Origin: Bradyrhizobium canariense
GTDB lineage: Bacteria; Pseudomonadota; Alphaproteobacteria; Rhizobiales; Xanthobacteraceae
Reading direction: 5' to 3'
Length of the DNA stretch: 64,000 bases
NCBI RefSeq assembly: GCF_900105125.1
Contig: NZ_LT629750.1
Location: forward strand, 5,421,001-5,485,000
How positions within the stretch are numbered: the stretch's first letter is position 1; each line of letters opens with the position of its first letter. Below, piece after piece: positions 1 to 9,600 of this stretch. Under the pieces are notes generated by a model that was not told where the DNA came from, searched no databases, and worked only from the letters and a program-made list of their open reading frames with translations. The translations under genes and the position numbers were made by a program.

Positions 1-476
1 TGGATGCCGATGATGCGACGCTTGCAAACATCATCGAGACGTTGCGGCCGGATATCCTGCAGCTCCATGGCAGCGAGACCGTGGCACGGCTGCGCGACAT
101 CAAACAGACGTTTGGGCTGCAGGTCATGAAAGCCATGGCCGTCGAGACCACCGCTGATCTTGCACCGCTGCCGGGTTATGCCGCGGCCGCCGATCGCATC
201 CTGTTCGATGCCCGCGCACCGAAAGGCGCCACGCGGCCGGGTGGCCTCGGCGCGGTGTTCGACTGGCATGTGCTGGAGAATCTCGATCTCAGCCTGCCCT
301 TCATGGTCTCGGGCGGTCTCAATGCCGGTAATGTCGCGGAGGCCGTTCGCGTCACGCGCGCCGGCGGCGTGGACGTTTCCTCGGGTGTCGAGCGCGCGCC
401 CGGCACCAAGGATCCCGAGATGATCCGCGCCTTCATCCGCGCCGCGCGCGCCACCGAAGAGTTAAGCGTACGATGA
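1..476 (+). CDS. trpF: Phosphoribosylanthranilate isomerase, 5' end outside window
   Basis: The reading frame is open from the left edge, so the start codon lies outside the window. The product catalyses the Amadori rearrangement of N-(5'-phosphoribosyl)anthranilate in tryptophan synthesis. Visible TrpF features are the DILQLHG strand, FDAR followed by a glycine-rich stretch, and the phosphate-binding segments [11 protein letters not shown] and GVDVSSGVE near the C-terminus. Its stop overlaps the trpB start (ATGA, 473-476), so the two are translationally coupled. About 157 residues are present of roughly 210-220 usual. I am sure of the identity. Confidence 0.95.
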   Translation, partial: DADDATLANIIETLRPDILQLHGSETVARLRDIKQTFGLQVMKAMAVETTADLAPLPGYAAAADRILFDARAPKGATRPGGLGAVFDWHVLENLDLSLPFMVSGGLNAGNVAEAVRVTRAGGVDVSSGVERAPGTKDPEMIRAFIRAARATEELSVR

Positions 477-1690
477 ATCCAAACCTGCCCAATTCCTTCC
501 GCAGCGGACCCGACGAGCGCGGGCATTTCGGTATTTTCGGCGGCCGCTTCGTCGCGGAAACGCTGATGCCGCTGATCCTCGATCTAGAGAAAGCCTACGC
601 CGACGCCAAGGCGGATCCGGCGTTCCAGACGGAAATGAACGGCTATCTCAAGCATTATGTCGGCCGGCCGTCGCCGCTCTATCTCGCCGAGCGCCTGACC
701 GAGCACCTCGGCGGGGCCAAAATCTATTTCAAGCGCGAAGAGCTCAACCACACCGGTTCGCACAAGGTCAACAATGTGCTCGGCCAGATCATGGTGGCGC
801 GGCGCATGGGCAAGAAGCGCATCATCGCCGAAACCGGCGCCGGCCAGCATGGTGTTGCCACCGCGACGCTGTGCGCGCGGTTCGGGCTCGATTGCGTGGT
901 CTATATGGGCGCCGTCGATGTCGAGCGGCAGCAGCCCAACGTCATCCGCATGGAAATGCTGGGCGCCAAGGTGATCCCGGTGCAATCCGGCTCGCGCACG
1001 CTGAAGGACGCGATGAACGAGGCACTGCGAGACTGGGTCACCAACGTGCACAACACGTTCTACTGCATCGGCACCGTCGCGGGTCCGCATCCCTATCCGA
1101 TGATGGTGCGCGATTTCCAGTCCGTCATCGGCAGCGAGACCCGCGTCCAGATGCAGGAGGCCGAAGGCCGTCTGCCGGATTCGCTGATCGCCTGCATCGG
1201 CGGCGGCTCCAACGCGATGGGGCTGTTTCATCCATTCCTCGATGATCCCGGCATCGAGATTTTCGGCGTTGAAGCCGCTGGCCACGGGCTCACGCAATTG
1301 CACGCGGCCTCGATCGCCGGCGGCCGGCCCGGCGTGCTGCACGGCAATCGCACCTATCTGCTGATGGACGACGACGGCCAGATCCAGGATGCGCATTCGA
1401 TTTCGGCGGGGCTGGATTATCCCGGCATCGGCCCGGAGCATTCCTGGCTGCACGAAACCGGCCGGGTGACCTATCTGTCCGCGACCGACAATGAAGCCCT
1501 CGCGGCGTTTCAATTGCTGTCGCGGCTGGAAGGCATCATTCCGGCGCTGGAGCCGGCGCATGCCATCGCCAAGGTGATGGAGCTCGCGCCGAAACGGCCC
1601 AGGGATCATCTGATGGTGGTCAATCTCTCCGGCCGTGGCGACAAGGACGTGCCGCAGGTCGGCGATATCCTGCGGGGCAGGAAGACGTGA
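473..1690 (+). CDS. trpB: Tryptophan synthase beta subunit
   Basis: This PLP enzyme condenses indole with L-serine to give tryptophan, working with TrpA in an alpha2beta2 complex in the cytoplasm. The 405-residue protein has the typical length. The PLP lysine is K98 in HTGSHKVNN, and the phosphate-binding loop GGGSNAMG lies near residues 243-250. The start ATG overlaps the trpF stop. In most genomes trpA follows directly, but here about 500 bp carrying a repeat-bounded DUF559 gene on the other strand separates them, which may weaken beta/alpha translational coupling. Confidence 0.98.
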   Translation: MNPNLPNSFRSGPDERGHFGIFGGRFVAETLMPLILDLEKAYADAKADPAFQTEMNGYLKHYVGRPSPLYLAERLTEHLGGAKIYFKREELNHTGSHKVNNVLGQIMVARRMGKKRIIAETGAGQHGVATATLCARFGLDCVVYMGAVDVERQQPNVIRMEMLGAKVIPVQSGSRTLKDAMNEALRDWVTNVHNTFYCIGTVAGPHPYPMMVRDFQSVIGSETRVQMQEAEGRLPDSLIACIGGGSNAMGLFHPFLDDPGIEIFGVEAAGHGLTQLHAASIAGGRPGVLHGNRTYLLMDDDGQIQDAHSISAGLDYPGIGPEHSWLHETGRVTYLSATDNEALAAFQLLSRLEGIIPALEPAHAIAKVMELAPKRPRDHLMVVNLSGRGDKDVPQVGDILRGRKT

Positions 1691-1712
1691 TCAAAGAATG
1701 CCGCCACTTTCT

Positions 1713-2117
1713 TCACCTCTCCCCGGCAGGGAGAGGTCGGCTGCGTAGCAGCCGGGTGAGGGGTCTTTTCTCTCGATCGGGCCGAAGCGTGCCTTCAATC
1801 ATTTCGAGGACCCCCTCGATATTGTCATATACATCGATATTTGAGACGCGGACAATGTGGAAGCCGCACGCCTCCAATACTTCGGAGCGGGCCGTATCTT
1901 TTGCCAGTTCCGATGGTTCGGCATGCGTCACGCCGTCAACTTCGACGATCAGCTTTCCGTCCAGCGTTAGGAAATCAACGACGTACCGATCGATAGAATG
2001 CTGGCTGCGAAACTTCCATCGTGCCAGCCGCCGATTACGCAGCGCTTGCCAAAGTTTCGACTCGGCGCTCGTTTGCGACGAACGAAGCTTTCGAGCTCTA
2101 GCCTTAAACTTGTCCAT
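1713..2117 (-). CDS. DUF559 (Vsr/PD-(D/E)xK-like) endonuclease-domain protein
   Basis: A 134-residue protein of the DUF559 family, related to very-short-patch-repair and restriction-endonuclease folds. The segment SAESKLWQALRNRR at residues 17-30 is a family hallmark. The probable nuclease core is D48 (VVDF), then E59 and D61 in IVEVDG. About 17 C-terminal residues are encoded by the left inverted repeat. The ATG (2115-2117) lies one base inside the right repeat. The gene runs against the trp operon, and its A+T content looks higher than that of its neighbours, consistent with acquisition. Substrate and biological role are unknown. The extended frame reaching 3257 is open only by chance across trpA. 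Confidence 0.8.
   Translation of the reverse strand: MDKFKARARKLRSSQTSAESKLWQALRNRRLARWKFRSQHSIDRYVVDFLTLDGKLIVEVDGVTHAEPSELAKDTARSEVLEACGFHIVRVSNIDVYDNIEGVLEMIEGTLRPDREKRPLTRLLRSRPLPAGER
1715..1763 (+). repeat. Left 49-bp inverted repeat of DUF559 unit
   Basis: This repeat contains two hairpins in series: ACCTCTCCC/GGGAGAGGT around a 5-base loop, then CGGCTGC/GCAGCCG around GTA, followed by GGTGAGGGG. Its reverse complement recurs at 2119-2167 with differences only in the first hairpin loop. The 3' end of the DUF559 gene reads through it, and the gene's TGA stop uses the first base of the repeat. It resembles the REP-like intergenic palindromes common in Bradyrhizobium-type genomes. Confidence 0.9.
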
Positions 2118-2118
2118 T

Positions 2119-2167
2119 CCCCTCACCCGGCTGCTACGCAGCCGACCTCTCCCCAGCGGGGAGAGGT
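2119..2167 (-). repeat. Right 49-bp inverted repeat of DUF559 unit
   Basis: This is the reverse complement of 1715-1763 apart from about three positions in the loop of the CCTCTCC hairpin. With the left copy it bounds a unit of about 453 bp that holds the complete DUF559 frame and almost nothing else. I see no convincing target-site duplication outside the two copies. The trpA start lies 23 bp further on. Confidence 0.9.
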
Positions 2168-2189
2168 ATAGCACAGCCGGTGCCGCATC

Positions 2190-3026
2190 ATGACCACCCG
2201 CATCGACACACGTTTTGCCGAGCTGAAAAAACAGGGCCGCTCGGCCTTCGTTACCTTCCTGATGGCCGGCGATCCCGATCCCACGACCTCGCTCGACATC
2301 ATCAAGGCGCTGCCGAAAGCAGGCGCCGACATCATCGAGATCGGCATGCCTTTTACCGATCCGATGGCGGACGGTCCGTCGATTCAAGCCGCGGGGTTGC
2401 GCGCGCTGAAGGCCGGCATGACCCTGAAGAAGACGCTCGAGATGGTGCACGGGTTTCGCAAGGACGACAACGCCACGCCGCTGGTGCTGATGGGCTATTA
2501 CAATCCGATCTATATTTATGGTGTCGATAAGTTTCTGGCCGATGCGAAATCGGCCGGCGTTGATGGCCTCATCATTGTCGATCTGCCGCCGGAAGAGGAC
2601 ACGGAGCTGTGTCTGCCGGCGATGAAGGCCGGGCTCAATTTCATCCGGCTGGCGACGCCGACCACCGACGACAAGCGACTGCCCGCGGTGCTCGCGAATA
2701 CCTCGGGCTTTGTCTATTACGTCTCCATCACCGGTATCACGGGAAGTGCCAGCGCCGACGCCAGGGTCGTTGGCGAGGCGGTCACTCGTATCAAACGCCA
2801 TACGGAACTGCCTGTATGCGTCGGCTTCGGTATCCGGACGCCGGAGGCCGCCCGCAGTATCGCAGAGCATGCGAACGGCGCGGTGGTGGGCACGGCGCTG
2901 GTCGATGCCTTGCGCGGCAGCCTCGACGCGGACGACCGCGCGACGGCCAAGACCGTCGGTGCGGTGGCTGATCTGGCGGCGTCGCTGGCGCAGGGTGTGC
3001 GTGGCGCGATACAGGCTGCGGAATAA
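2190..3026 (+). CDS. trpA: Tryptophan synthase alpha subunit
   Basis: Cleaves indole-3-glycerol phosphate to indole and glyceraldehyde-3-phosphate and channels indole to TrpB. The TIM-barrel protein has 278 residues, close to the usual 265-280. Catalytic residues are E50 (IIEIGMPF) and D61 (MADGP). The loop TGITGS near residue 183 and [10 protein letters not shown] near 211 form the substrate phosphate site. The ATG follows the right repeat of the DUF559 unit by only 22 bases, so its ribosome-binding region lies next to inserted DNA. Confidence 0.97.
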   Translation: MTTRIDTRFAELKKQGRSAFVTFLMAGDPDPTTSLDIIKALPKAGADIIEIGMPFTDPMADGPSIQAAGLRALKAGMTLKKTLEMVHGFRKDDNATPLVLMGYYNPIYIYGVDKFLADAKSAGVDGLIIVDLPPEEDTELCLPAMKAGLNFIRLATPTTDDKRLPAVLANTSGFVYYVSITGITGSASADARVVGEAVTRIKRHTELPVCVGFGIRTPEAARSIAEHANGAVVGTALVDALRGSLDADDRATAKTVGAVADLAASLAQGVRGAIQAAE

Positions 3027-3055
3027 GCCACAATTGCGGGCGAGATAGACCCGGA

Positions 3056-3090
3056 GAGCATGATCCGGTTTTCCGGTAAGGTCATGCCCC
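3056..3090. repeat. Partial copy of dispersed AGAGCATGATCCGG repeat
   Basis: AGAGCATGATCCGG followed by TTTTCCGG and GGTCATGCCC is a shortened version of the element seen complete at 29041-29117. It occupies the trpA-accD gap. No promoter was convincing here. Confidence 0.5.
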
Positions 3091-3177
3091 AGCAAAAGAG
3101 GCGGCTTGCCGGGTACCGGCCGGGTCGCCATATATTTGATGCGGCCAGCGCCGCTTGATCGCGATTCGGAGCGAACC

Positions 3178-4116
3178 ATGAACTGGCTCACCAATGTCGT
3201 CCGGCCGAAAATCCGCAACATCCTGCGTCGTGAGACGCCGGAGAATTTGTGGATCAAATGCCCCGATTCAGGGCAGCTGGTATTCTACAAGGATGTCGAA
3301 GCCAATCAGTTCGTGATTCCCGGCTCGAACTATCACATGCGCATGGGCGCGATGGCGCGGCTGAAATCGATCTTCGACAACGAGACCTGGTACGACATCG
3401 CGCTCCCCGAGGTGATGGCCGATCCCCTGAAATTCCGCGACGAACGAAGATACGCCGACCGGATCAAGGACGCGCGCGCCAAGACCGGACTGAACGACGC
3501 CATCAAGGTTGGCTATGGCAAGCTCGAGGGCGCAGGCGTCGTGATCGCAGTACAGGATTTCGATTTCATGGGCGGCTCGCTCGGCATGGCGGCCGGCGAA
3601 GCGATCGTGCGCGGACTCGAACTCGCGCTGGAGAAGAAATCGCCGTTCATCGTGTTCGCAGCGTCCGGCGGCGCCCGCATGCAGGAGGGCATTCTGTCGC
3701 TGATGCAGATGCCGCGGACGACCGTGGGCGTGCAGATGTTGCGCGAAGCCAAACTGCCCTACATCGTGGTGCTGACCAATCCGACCACCGGCGGCGTCAC
3801 CGCCTCCTATGCCATGCTGGGCGATGTGCAGATTGCGGAACCCGGCGCGTTGATCGGCTTTGCCGGCGCGCGCGTGATCGAACAGACCATCCGCGAAAAA
3901 CTGCCGGAGGGATTCCAGCGCGCTGAATATCTAAAAGACCATGGCATGGTCGACATGGTCGTGCATCGCCATGATATGCGCGCCACATTGGCGCGGCTCT
4001 GCCGGTTGCTGACGAAATCCCCTGCCGTGGAGACCGCGCCGAAACCCGCCCCGGTCTTTGATCCGGCCCAGATCGTATCCGCTGCGGACGTCGCACCGGC
4101 TGCGCCGCACGCGTGA
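3178..4116 (+). CDS. accD: Acetyl-CoA carboxylase carboxyltransferase subunit beta
   Basis: Beta half of the carboxyltransferase that transfers CO2 from carboxybiotin to acetyl-CoA, the first step of fatty acid synthesis. The ATG at 3178 ([12 protein letters not shown]) matches the family N-terminus and has GGAGCG upstream; an in-frame codon at 3106 would add 24 unrelated residues. The protein is 312 residues with the crotonase-type core ([22 protein letters not shown]). The E. coli four-Cys zinc ribbon is degenerate: only C28 of CPDS remains and the second CxxC is IPGS. Its stop overlaps the GTG start of folC, continuing the accD-folC arrangement common in proteobacteria. Confidence 0.95.
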   Translation: MNWLTNVVRPKIRNILRRETPENLWIKCPDSGQLVFYKDVEANQFVIPGSNYHMRMGAMARLKSIFDNETWYDIALPEVMADPLKFRDERRYADRIKDARAKTGLNDAIKVGYGKLEGAGVVIAVQDFDFMGGSLGMAAGEAIVRGLELALEKKSPFIVFAASGGARMQEGILSLMQMPRTTVGVQMLREAKLPYIVVLTNPTTGGVTASYAMLGDVQIAEPGALIGFAGARVIEQTIREKLPEGFQRAEYLKDHGMVDMVVHRHDMRATLARLCRLLTKSPAVETAPKPAPVFDPAQIVSAADVAPAAPHA

Positions 4117-5456
4117 ACGCGCCCGCGGCCATACCATCGACGCCGCTTCGCGAATTAATCGCGCGGCTGTCCGCGCTGCATCCCCAAAGCATCGACCTCG
4201 GCCTGGAGCGGATGCATCGGCTGCTGGAGCGGCTCGATCATCCCGAGCGCAAGCTGCCGCCGGTGATCCATGTCGCCGGCACCAACGGCAAGGGGTCGAC
4301 GATCGCGTACCTGCGCTCGATCCTGGAAGCGGCGGGCTTGCGTGTCCACGTCTATACCTCGCCTTTTCTGGTGCGGATCAACGAATGCTTTCGCCTCGGC
4401 CGCATTGGCGGTGGCGCGCTGGTCGGCGACGATGAATTGCGTGGGGCGCTGGAGCATTGCGAGCGAGCCAATGCAGGTGCGCCGATCACCATTTTTGAAG
4501 TCGAGACCGCGGCTGCGTTGTGTCTGTTCGCGCAACATCCGGCCGACGTGGTGCTGCTGGAAGTCGGTCTCGGCGGGCGCTTGGATGCGACCAACGTCAT
4601 CGATGCGCCGCTGGCGACGGTGATTGCGCCTGTCAGCATGGATCACACCGAATTTCTCGGCGATACGCTGACGGCAATTGCCGGCGAAAAGGCAGCGATC
4701 ATCAAGCGCGACGTGCCGGTGATTTGCGCCGAGCAGGCGCCCGAGGCGATGACCGTCATCGAACAACAGGCCCGGCGCATGCGCGCGCCGCTGCACGCAG
4801 CCGGGCAACAATGGCATGTCAGTGTCGAGCGCAGCCGGCTGGTCTATCAGGATGATCGCGGGTTGATGGATCTCGCCGCACCCAAATTGTTCGGACGGCA
4901 TCAGTTCGACAATGCAGGTCTTGCCATTGCGACGCTGCGCGCACTCGACACCTTCAAGATCGACGGCGCGGCGTTCGAGGCCGGTATCGTCAACGCCGAA
5001 TGGCCGGCGCGGATGCAGCGCCTGGCCGCCGGGGCGCTGGTGGATCTGGCGCCTGCGGGCTGCGAAATCTGGCTCGACGGTGGGCATAACGCCGAGGGTG
5101 GCCGCGTTGCTGCCGCCGCATTAGGCGATCTCGAAGAGCGGGTCTCGCGTCCCCTCGTGGTCGTCGTGGGCATGATGGCGAACAAGGATCCCGGGGCGTT
5201 TCTTGCCAACTTCGCCGGCTTGACGCGCCACATCATCGCGGTGCCGATCCCCGATCGCGACAATTCGATGTCGCCGGACCGGCTGGCGGACGCAGCGCGC
5301 GCACTCGGCATGCGCGTGGAAACCTCAGCCAGCGTGGAAACCGCACTGCAAGCGCTGACGCGCCTCGCCTATGAGGTGCCGCCGCGCATCCTGATCACGG
5401 GCTCGCTCTATCTTGCCGGCCCCGTGCTTGCGGCCAACGGCACGCCGCCGCGGTAG
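4113..5456 (+). CDS. folC: Bifunctional folylpolyglutamate/dihydrofolate synthase
   Basis: ATP-dependent ligase that adds glutamate to dihydropteroate and to tetrahydrofolates in the cytoplasm. The 447-residue Mur-ligase-type protein has the P-loop [11 protein letters not shown] at residues 53-63, the conserved STIAYL and TSPFL motifs after it, the [12 protein letters not shown] segment and a later DGGHN motif. The start is GTG inside GTGA, overlapping the accD stop, which implies translational coupling. Length and motifs are normal for the family. Confidence 0.95.
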   Translation: MNAPAAIPSTPLRELIARLSALHPQSIDLGLERMHRLLERLDHPERKLPPVIHVAGTNGKGSTIAYLRSILEAAGLRVHVYTSPFLVRINECFRLGRIGGGALVGDDELRGALEHCERANAGAPITIFEVETAAALCLFAQHPADVVLLEVGLGGRLDATNVIDAPLATVIAPVSMDHTEFLGDTLTAIAGEKAAIIKRDVPVICAEQAPEAMTVIEQQARRMRAPLHAAGQQWHVSVERSRLVYQDDRGLMDLAAPKLFGRHQFDNAGLAIATLRALDTFKIDGAAFEAGIVNAEWPARMQRLAAGALVDLAPAGCEIWLDGGHNAEGGRVAAAALGDLEERVSRPLVVVVGMMANKDPGAFLANFAGLTRHIIAVPIPDRDNSMSPDRLADAARALGMRVETSASVETALQALTRLAYEVPPRILITGSLYLAGPVLAANGTPPR

Positions 5457-5476
5457 GCCGGACACCGGGAGGGATT

Positions 5477-6217
5477 ATGCGCTTTGCCGCGATTGCCGAT
5501 GTGCACGGAAATTATCTCGCACTGGAAGCGGTCGTTGCCGACATCCGTGCGCAGGGCATCGACGAGATCGTCAACCTCGGTGACATGGCAAGCGGACCGC
5601 TCGATGCACGGCGAACCATGGACGCCTTGATGGCGCTCGACGCCATTCATGTGCTCGGCAATCATGACCGCTACCTGATCGACAGGCCGCCGGAGCAGAT
5701 GGGATCATGGGATCGGCCGGCGTATGCGCAACTCGATCCACGGCATCTCGACTGGCTGCGCACGGTGCCGTCGACCAGGGTGTTTCGCGACCATGTCTTT
5801 CTCTGCCACGCGACGCCCGACAATGACCAGGTCTACTGGCTTGAGACCGTTCTTCCCGACGGCACGGTGCGGATGTCTTCGCTTGAAGCGATCGAAGAAG
5901 TTGCCAAGGATATCACGCAGCCGCTCATCCTCTGCGGCCACACCCATATCGCGCGAGCGGTCCGGCTTGGCGACGGACGCCTGGTGGTCAATCCCGGCAG
6001 CGTGGGCTCGCCCGGCTATCGCGATATCCACCCGTTTCCGCATGTCATCGAGGCCGGTACGCCGGACGCACGCTACGCGATCCTGGAATGCGAGGGTGGG
6101 GTCTGGCGCGCGACGTTCCGGCATGTGCCTTATGACCACGAGGCGATGGCGGCACTGGCGCAGCGCAATGGCCAGCCCGAACTTGCCGTCGCGCTGGCGA
6201 CAGGGTGGATCCGGTAG
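5477..6217 (+). CDS. Metallophosphoesterase (YfcE/calcineurin-like)
   Basis: A 246-residue cytoplasmic phosphoesterase with the dinuclear-metal signature in order: DVHGN (D8, H10), NLGDMASG (D36), LGNHD (N62, H63), and CGHTHIA near the middle, followed by NPGSVGSPG. This is the YfcE/MJ0936 subgroup of small phosphodiesterases; the substrate cannot be told from sequence. It follows folC by 20 bp with GGGAGG before the ATG, so it is probably the last gene of the trp-acc-fol run. Confidence 0.85.
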   Translation: MRFAAIADVHGNYLALEAVVADIRAQGIDEIVNLGDMASGPLDARRTMDALMALDAIHVLGNHDRYLIDRPPEQMGSWDRPAYAQLDPRHLDWLRTVPSTRVFRDHVFLCHATPDNDQVYWLETVLPDGTVRMSSLEAIEEVAKDITQPLILCGHTHIARAVRLGDGRLVVNPGSVGSPGYRDIHPFPHVIEAGTPDARYAILECEGGVWRATFRHVPYDHEAMAALAQRNGQPELAVALATGWIR

Positions 6218-6221
6218 CGGC

Positions 6222-6254
6222 GAAAAACAAAACGGCCGGCGAATAGCCGGCCGT
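6222..6254 (-). terminator. Intrinsic terminator after trxA
   Basis: On the minus strand a 9-bp perfect GC-rich stem (6232-6240 with 6246-6254, core ACGGCCGGC) is followed by TTTGTTTTT. It lies between the convergent ends of the metallophosphoesterase gene and trxA and fits the end of trxA. Confidence 0.85.
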
Positions 6255-6281
6255 CAAAGCAGTTTGTCGATAAGAGGCGGA

Positions 6282-6602
6282 TCAGACCGCGGCGGAAATC
6301 CACTGCTGCAGCTTCTGCTTCGGCGCCGCGCCGACCTGGCGCGAGGCCATCTCGCCGCCCTTGAAGATCATCAGGGTGGGGATCGACATCACGCCGTATT
6401 TCGAGGCCGTCTTCGGGCTCTCATCGACGTTCAGCTTCACGATCTTGACCTTGTCGCCCATTGCGCCGGAAATCTCGTCGAGTGCGGGCGCGATCATGCG
6501 GCAGGGACCGCACCATTCGGCCCAGAAATCGACCACCACCGGGCCGGTCGCCTTGAGCACTTCGGCATCGAAATCGGCGTCAGAAACCTTGCCAACGGCC
6601 AT
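6282..6602 (-). CDS. trxA: Thioredoxin
   Basis: A small cytoplasmic dithiol/disulfide oxidoreductase of 106 residues, the standard length. The active site is WCGPC (C31 and C34) after VVVDFWAE, and the cis-proline region is SIPTLMIF. The chosen ATG (6602) begins MAVGKVSD and has GAGG upstream; an upstream in-frame codon at 6659 would add 19 atypical residues. It is the last gene after addB-addA, an arrangement often seen in Rhizobiales, and is followed by a strong terminator. Confidence 0.96.
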   Translation of the reverse strand: MAVGKVSDADFDAEVLKATGPVVVDFWAEWCGPCRMIAPALDEISGAMGDKVKIVKLNVDESPKTASKYGVMSIPTLMIFKGGEMASRQVGAAPKQKLQQWISAAV

Positions 6603-6690
6603 GGGAATACCTCGTTCGGTTGAGAGAGAAAGGCGCAAATGGAATCGCGCCGGGATCATGCATCCAACCTATGAACGCGACCTTGCCGGG

Positions 6691-9600
6691 TCAAGCTTGG
6701 CTGGCCCCGGCGTGGTAGGATGCCAGCTCCGTGTCCAGCGCGGGGGCGGAAATCTCCATCAATTCAGGCGTTTCGGTCCAGAGCAGCGCGGCGCGGATCG
6801 CCCGCTGGGGATAAAGCTTCGCCAGCACCGCGCGGTACAGCGCCAGCTGGCGGACATAGGCGGACGGGGCGTCCGCCGGCAGGCTTGGCGGGGCGTGGTT
6901 GGTCTTGAAATCGACAATCAGGACCTCGCTCGGCGTCACCACCAGCCGGTCGATTTGCCCCGAAACCAGCGCCGGAGGCCGTCCGGGCCGCTGCAGCCGA
7001 CCGACGATCGAGACCTCGGCGCGGCTGCCGGACGCAAAGACCTGTGCGAAGCGCGGGTCCTCGATCACGGCCAATACCCCGCCCGCCAGCGCCGCGCGCT
7101 CGCCTTCGTCCCAGCCGGCGGCATTATGGTTGAGATATTTGAGCGCCGCGTCGCGGCGGCGATCCCCAGGAATATCCGGTAGGGATTGCAGCAGCCGATG
7201 CACCAGCGTCCCGCGCTGCAAAGCGAGGGCGCGCTCACGGATTGATTCGCCCGCCCGGACGCGATGGCCTTCGTCGTCGGCGACACCTGAGGGACGCAGC
7301 AGATGGTCGGTCAACGTCTCCGGCGGGGCCGATATGCGCAACCACGAGGGCAGCGCGATTGGCGCGGCCGCGGTCGCCGTTCGCGCGGCGGTCGACGGAG
7401 TGGCGGCATCCTCAGGCCGCGAATAGCGCTTCACCTTGCCGTTGGCCGTCTCGAATTCCTGCAATTGCAATCCGGAATTGGCGAGGCCTTTGTCGATCAG
7501 GTCGTACCAGGAGAAGCGACGAACCGTGTTCATGTTGCCCGGCACGCAGCCGCCGACGATCAGCCGGTCGGCCGCGCGCGTCATCGCGACATAAAGCAGG
7601 CGGCGATATTCGTCTTCGGTCTCGCCGACCATGGCCGCTCTCGCCGTCGCGACGATTGCCGGATCGTCCGCCTTCCGGCCAGCCCAGACCACGGCGCCGG
7701 GCGCGGCAGGCGCGCCATGGCCCTGCGGCAGATGAATAAGCCTGAGGCGCTGGGTGTCCGAAGGCGACGTCGTGGTGTCTACCAGGAACACCACAGGCGC
7801 CTCCAGGCCTTTGGCGCCATGCACCGTCATGACACGAACTTCATCGCGCGTAATTTCCATGTCGCGCTTCACTTCGGTGTCAGCCGCGCGCAGCCACGCC
7901 ACAAAACCCTGCAGCGAGGCGGGCGCCTTGCGCTCATAGTTCAAGGCGAGTTCGAGGAATTCATCGAGGGCATCGGTGGCTTCATGCCCGAGCCGCTTCA
8001 GAATTCGCGCCCTGCCGCCGTCGCCGCCGAGCAGCCAGGCGTAGAACGCAAACGGTGTCTCGACCGCGACACGGCGCTCGCAGCTTTCGAGACGCGCGAG
8101 CGCATCCTTGTAATTGCCTGATGCCGTAGCGTGCTGCCTTAACGCCTGCCGCAGCGAGCCCTTGCGTTGCCAGGCCAGCGTGAACAGATCGTCATCGGTA
8201 AGGCCGAACAGCGGACTCTTCAGCGCCACCGCGAGCGCCAGATCGTCCTGCGGCAACAACAGCGCGTCAGCAAGGTTCATCAGATCGATGATCGCGATGT
8301 GCTCGGTGAGCTTGAGCCGGTCGGCGCCGGCGACCGGAACGTTGGCGTGCTTGAGCGCCTGGATCACCGCGTCGAACGCGTTGCCGCGCCGCCGCACCAG
8401 CACCAGCATGTCGCCATACCGCAGCGGACGGCGATTGCCGGAGCTGCCGGTCATGGTGCCGCTGTCGACCAGTGATTTGATCTCGGCCTGGATGCGTCTG
8501 GCGAGTTTTACTTCCGGGCTTGTCACGGAGACGCCGTCGAACGGCGCGCGCCAGCCTTCGATATCCTGCCTGCCGTCCGCTTCCGCCAATTCCCAGAGTT
8601 CGATCAGACTTGGCCCGGCATCGGCGAGGGAATGGTGAACAGGATAGCCGTTATCAACCGAATGGATGCTGCGGTAGATATCCGCGTTGCGAAACACGTG
8701 ATCGACCGATTGCAGGATCGTCGGGCCTGACCGGAACGAATAGGTGAACGAGACCGGATCGAATTTCAGCCCGGCATCGATGAACTTCTTTTGCAGGCCC
8801 CTGCGGCGGGCATCGAATTCGTGCGGTGCAGCACCCTGAAACGAGAAGATCGACTGCTTCTCGTCGCCGACCGCGAAGATGGTGCGCACCACACCGTCAC
8901 GCGCGCCTTCACCCGAGGTGAACTCGGAAATGATATGGTCAACGATATCCCATTGCCGCGGGCTGGTATCCTGCGCCTCGTCGATCAGCACATGGTCGAC
9001 GCCGCGGTCGAGCTTGTAATGCACCCAGCCTGACGCGCCGCCATCCAGCATCTTCAGCGTCTTGTCGATCAGGTCGTCATAGTCGAGCAGGCCGCGTTCC
9101 TGCTTCTCGCGCCGGTAATTCGCCGCGGCTGCGGTTGCGATGTGTAATAGCGCCTGTGTGCGGTCACGGACTGTCACCGCGCGGCGCTTCTCGATCAGCG
9201 ATGAGATGCGGCCGCCTTCCTGATCGAACAGGTGCGCAATGGCTGCATTCTTGTCGCTGAATTTCTTGGTCAGCACGGCTTTTCGTGGGCTACGGTCGTC
9301 GGTCAGGAACACGCCGAGATATTCGTCAACCTGCGCGCTGCCGGTAAACACAAGCGCATCGCGGAGCCGTGTTGCCTGGTCTTGATCGGACTTGTTGCCG
9401 GTGTCGAGGATGGTAGCGATCTCTTCCCAGCGTGACCTCGGCAGATGCGGTCCATCGACAATCGCGCGCTCGACGTCCTCGATGCGATCCTCTGCGCCGA
9501 CGCCAAGGGCTGCGGCCATCTGCGTGGCGGCGGCATCGGCGCTGCCCGCGATATCTGTCCATGCCATGAAGTGATCGCGACTGAGACACGCCTCCCGCAC

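Noticed and set aside
1715..2167. DUF559 unit as an ordinary IS element
   Set aside because: There is no transposase and no target duplication, and the repeats are double hairpins of REP type rather than simple IS ends.
1713..3257. 514-codon minus-strand frame over trpA and the DUF559 gene
   Set aside because: Only the last 134 codons match a protein family. The rest is antisense to trpA and contains no recognisable domain.
5724..6623. 299-codon plus-strand frame crossing the metallophosphoesterase and trxA
   Set aside because: It runs out of frame in one real gene and antisense to another, and crosses a terminator.
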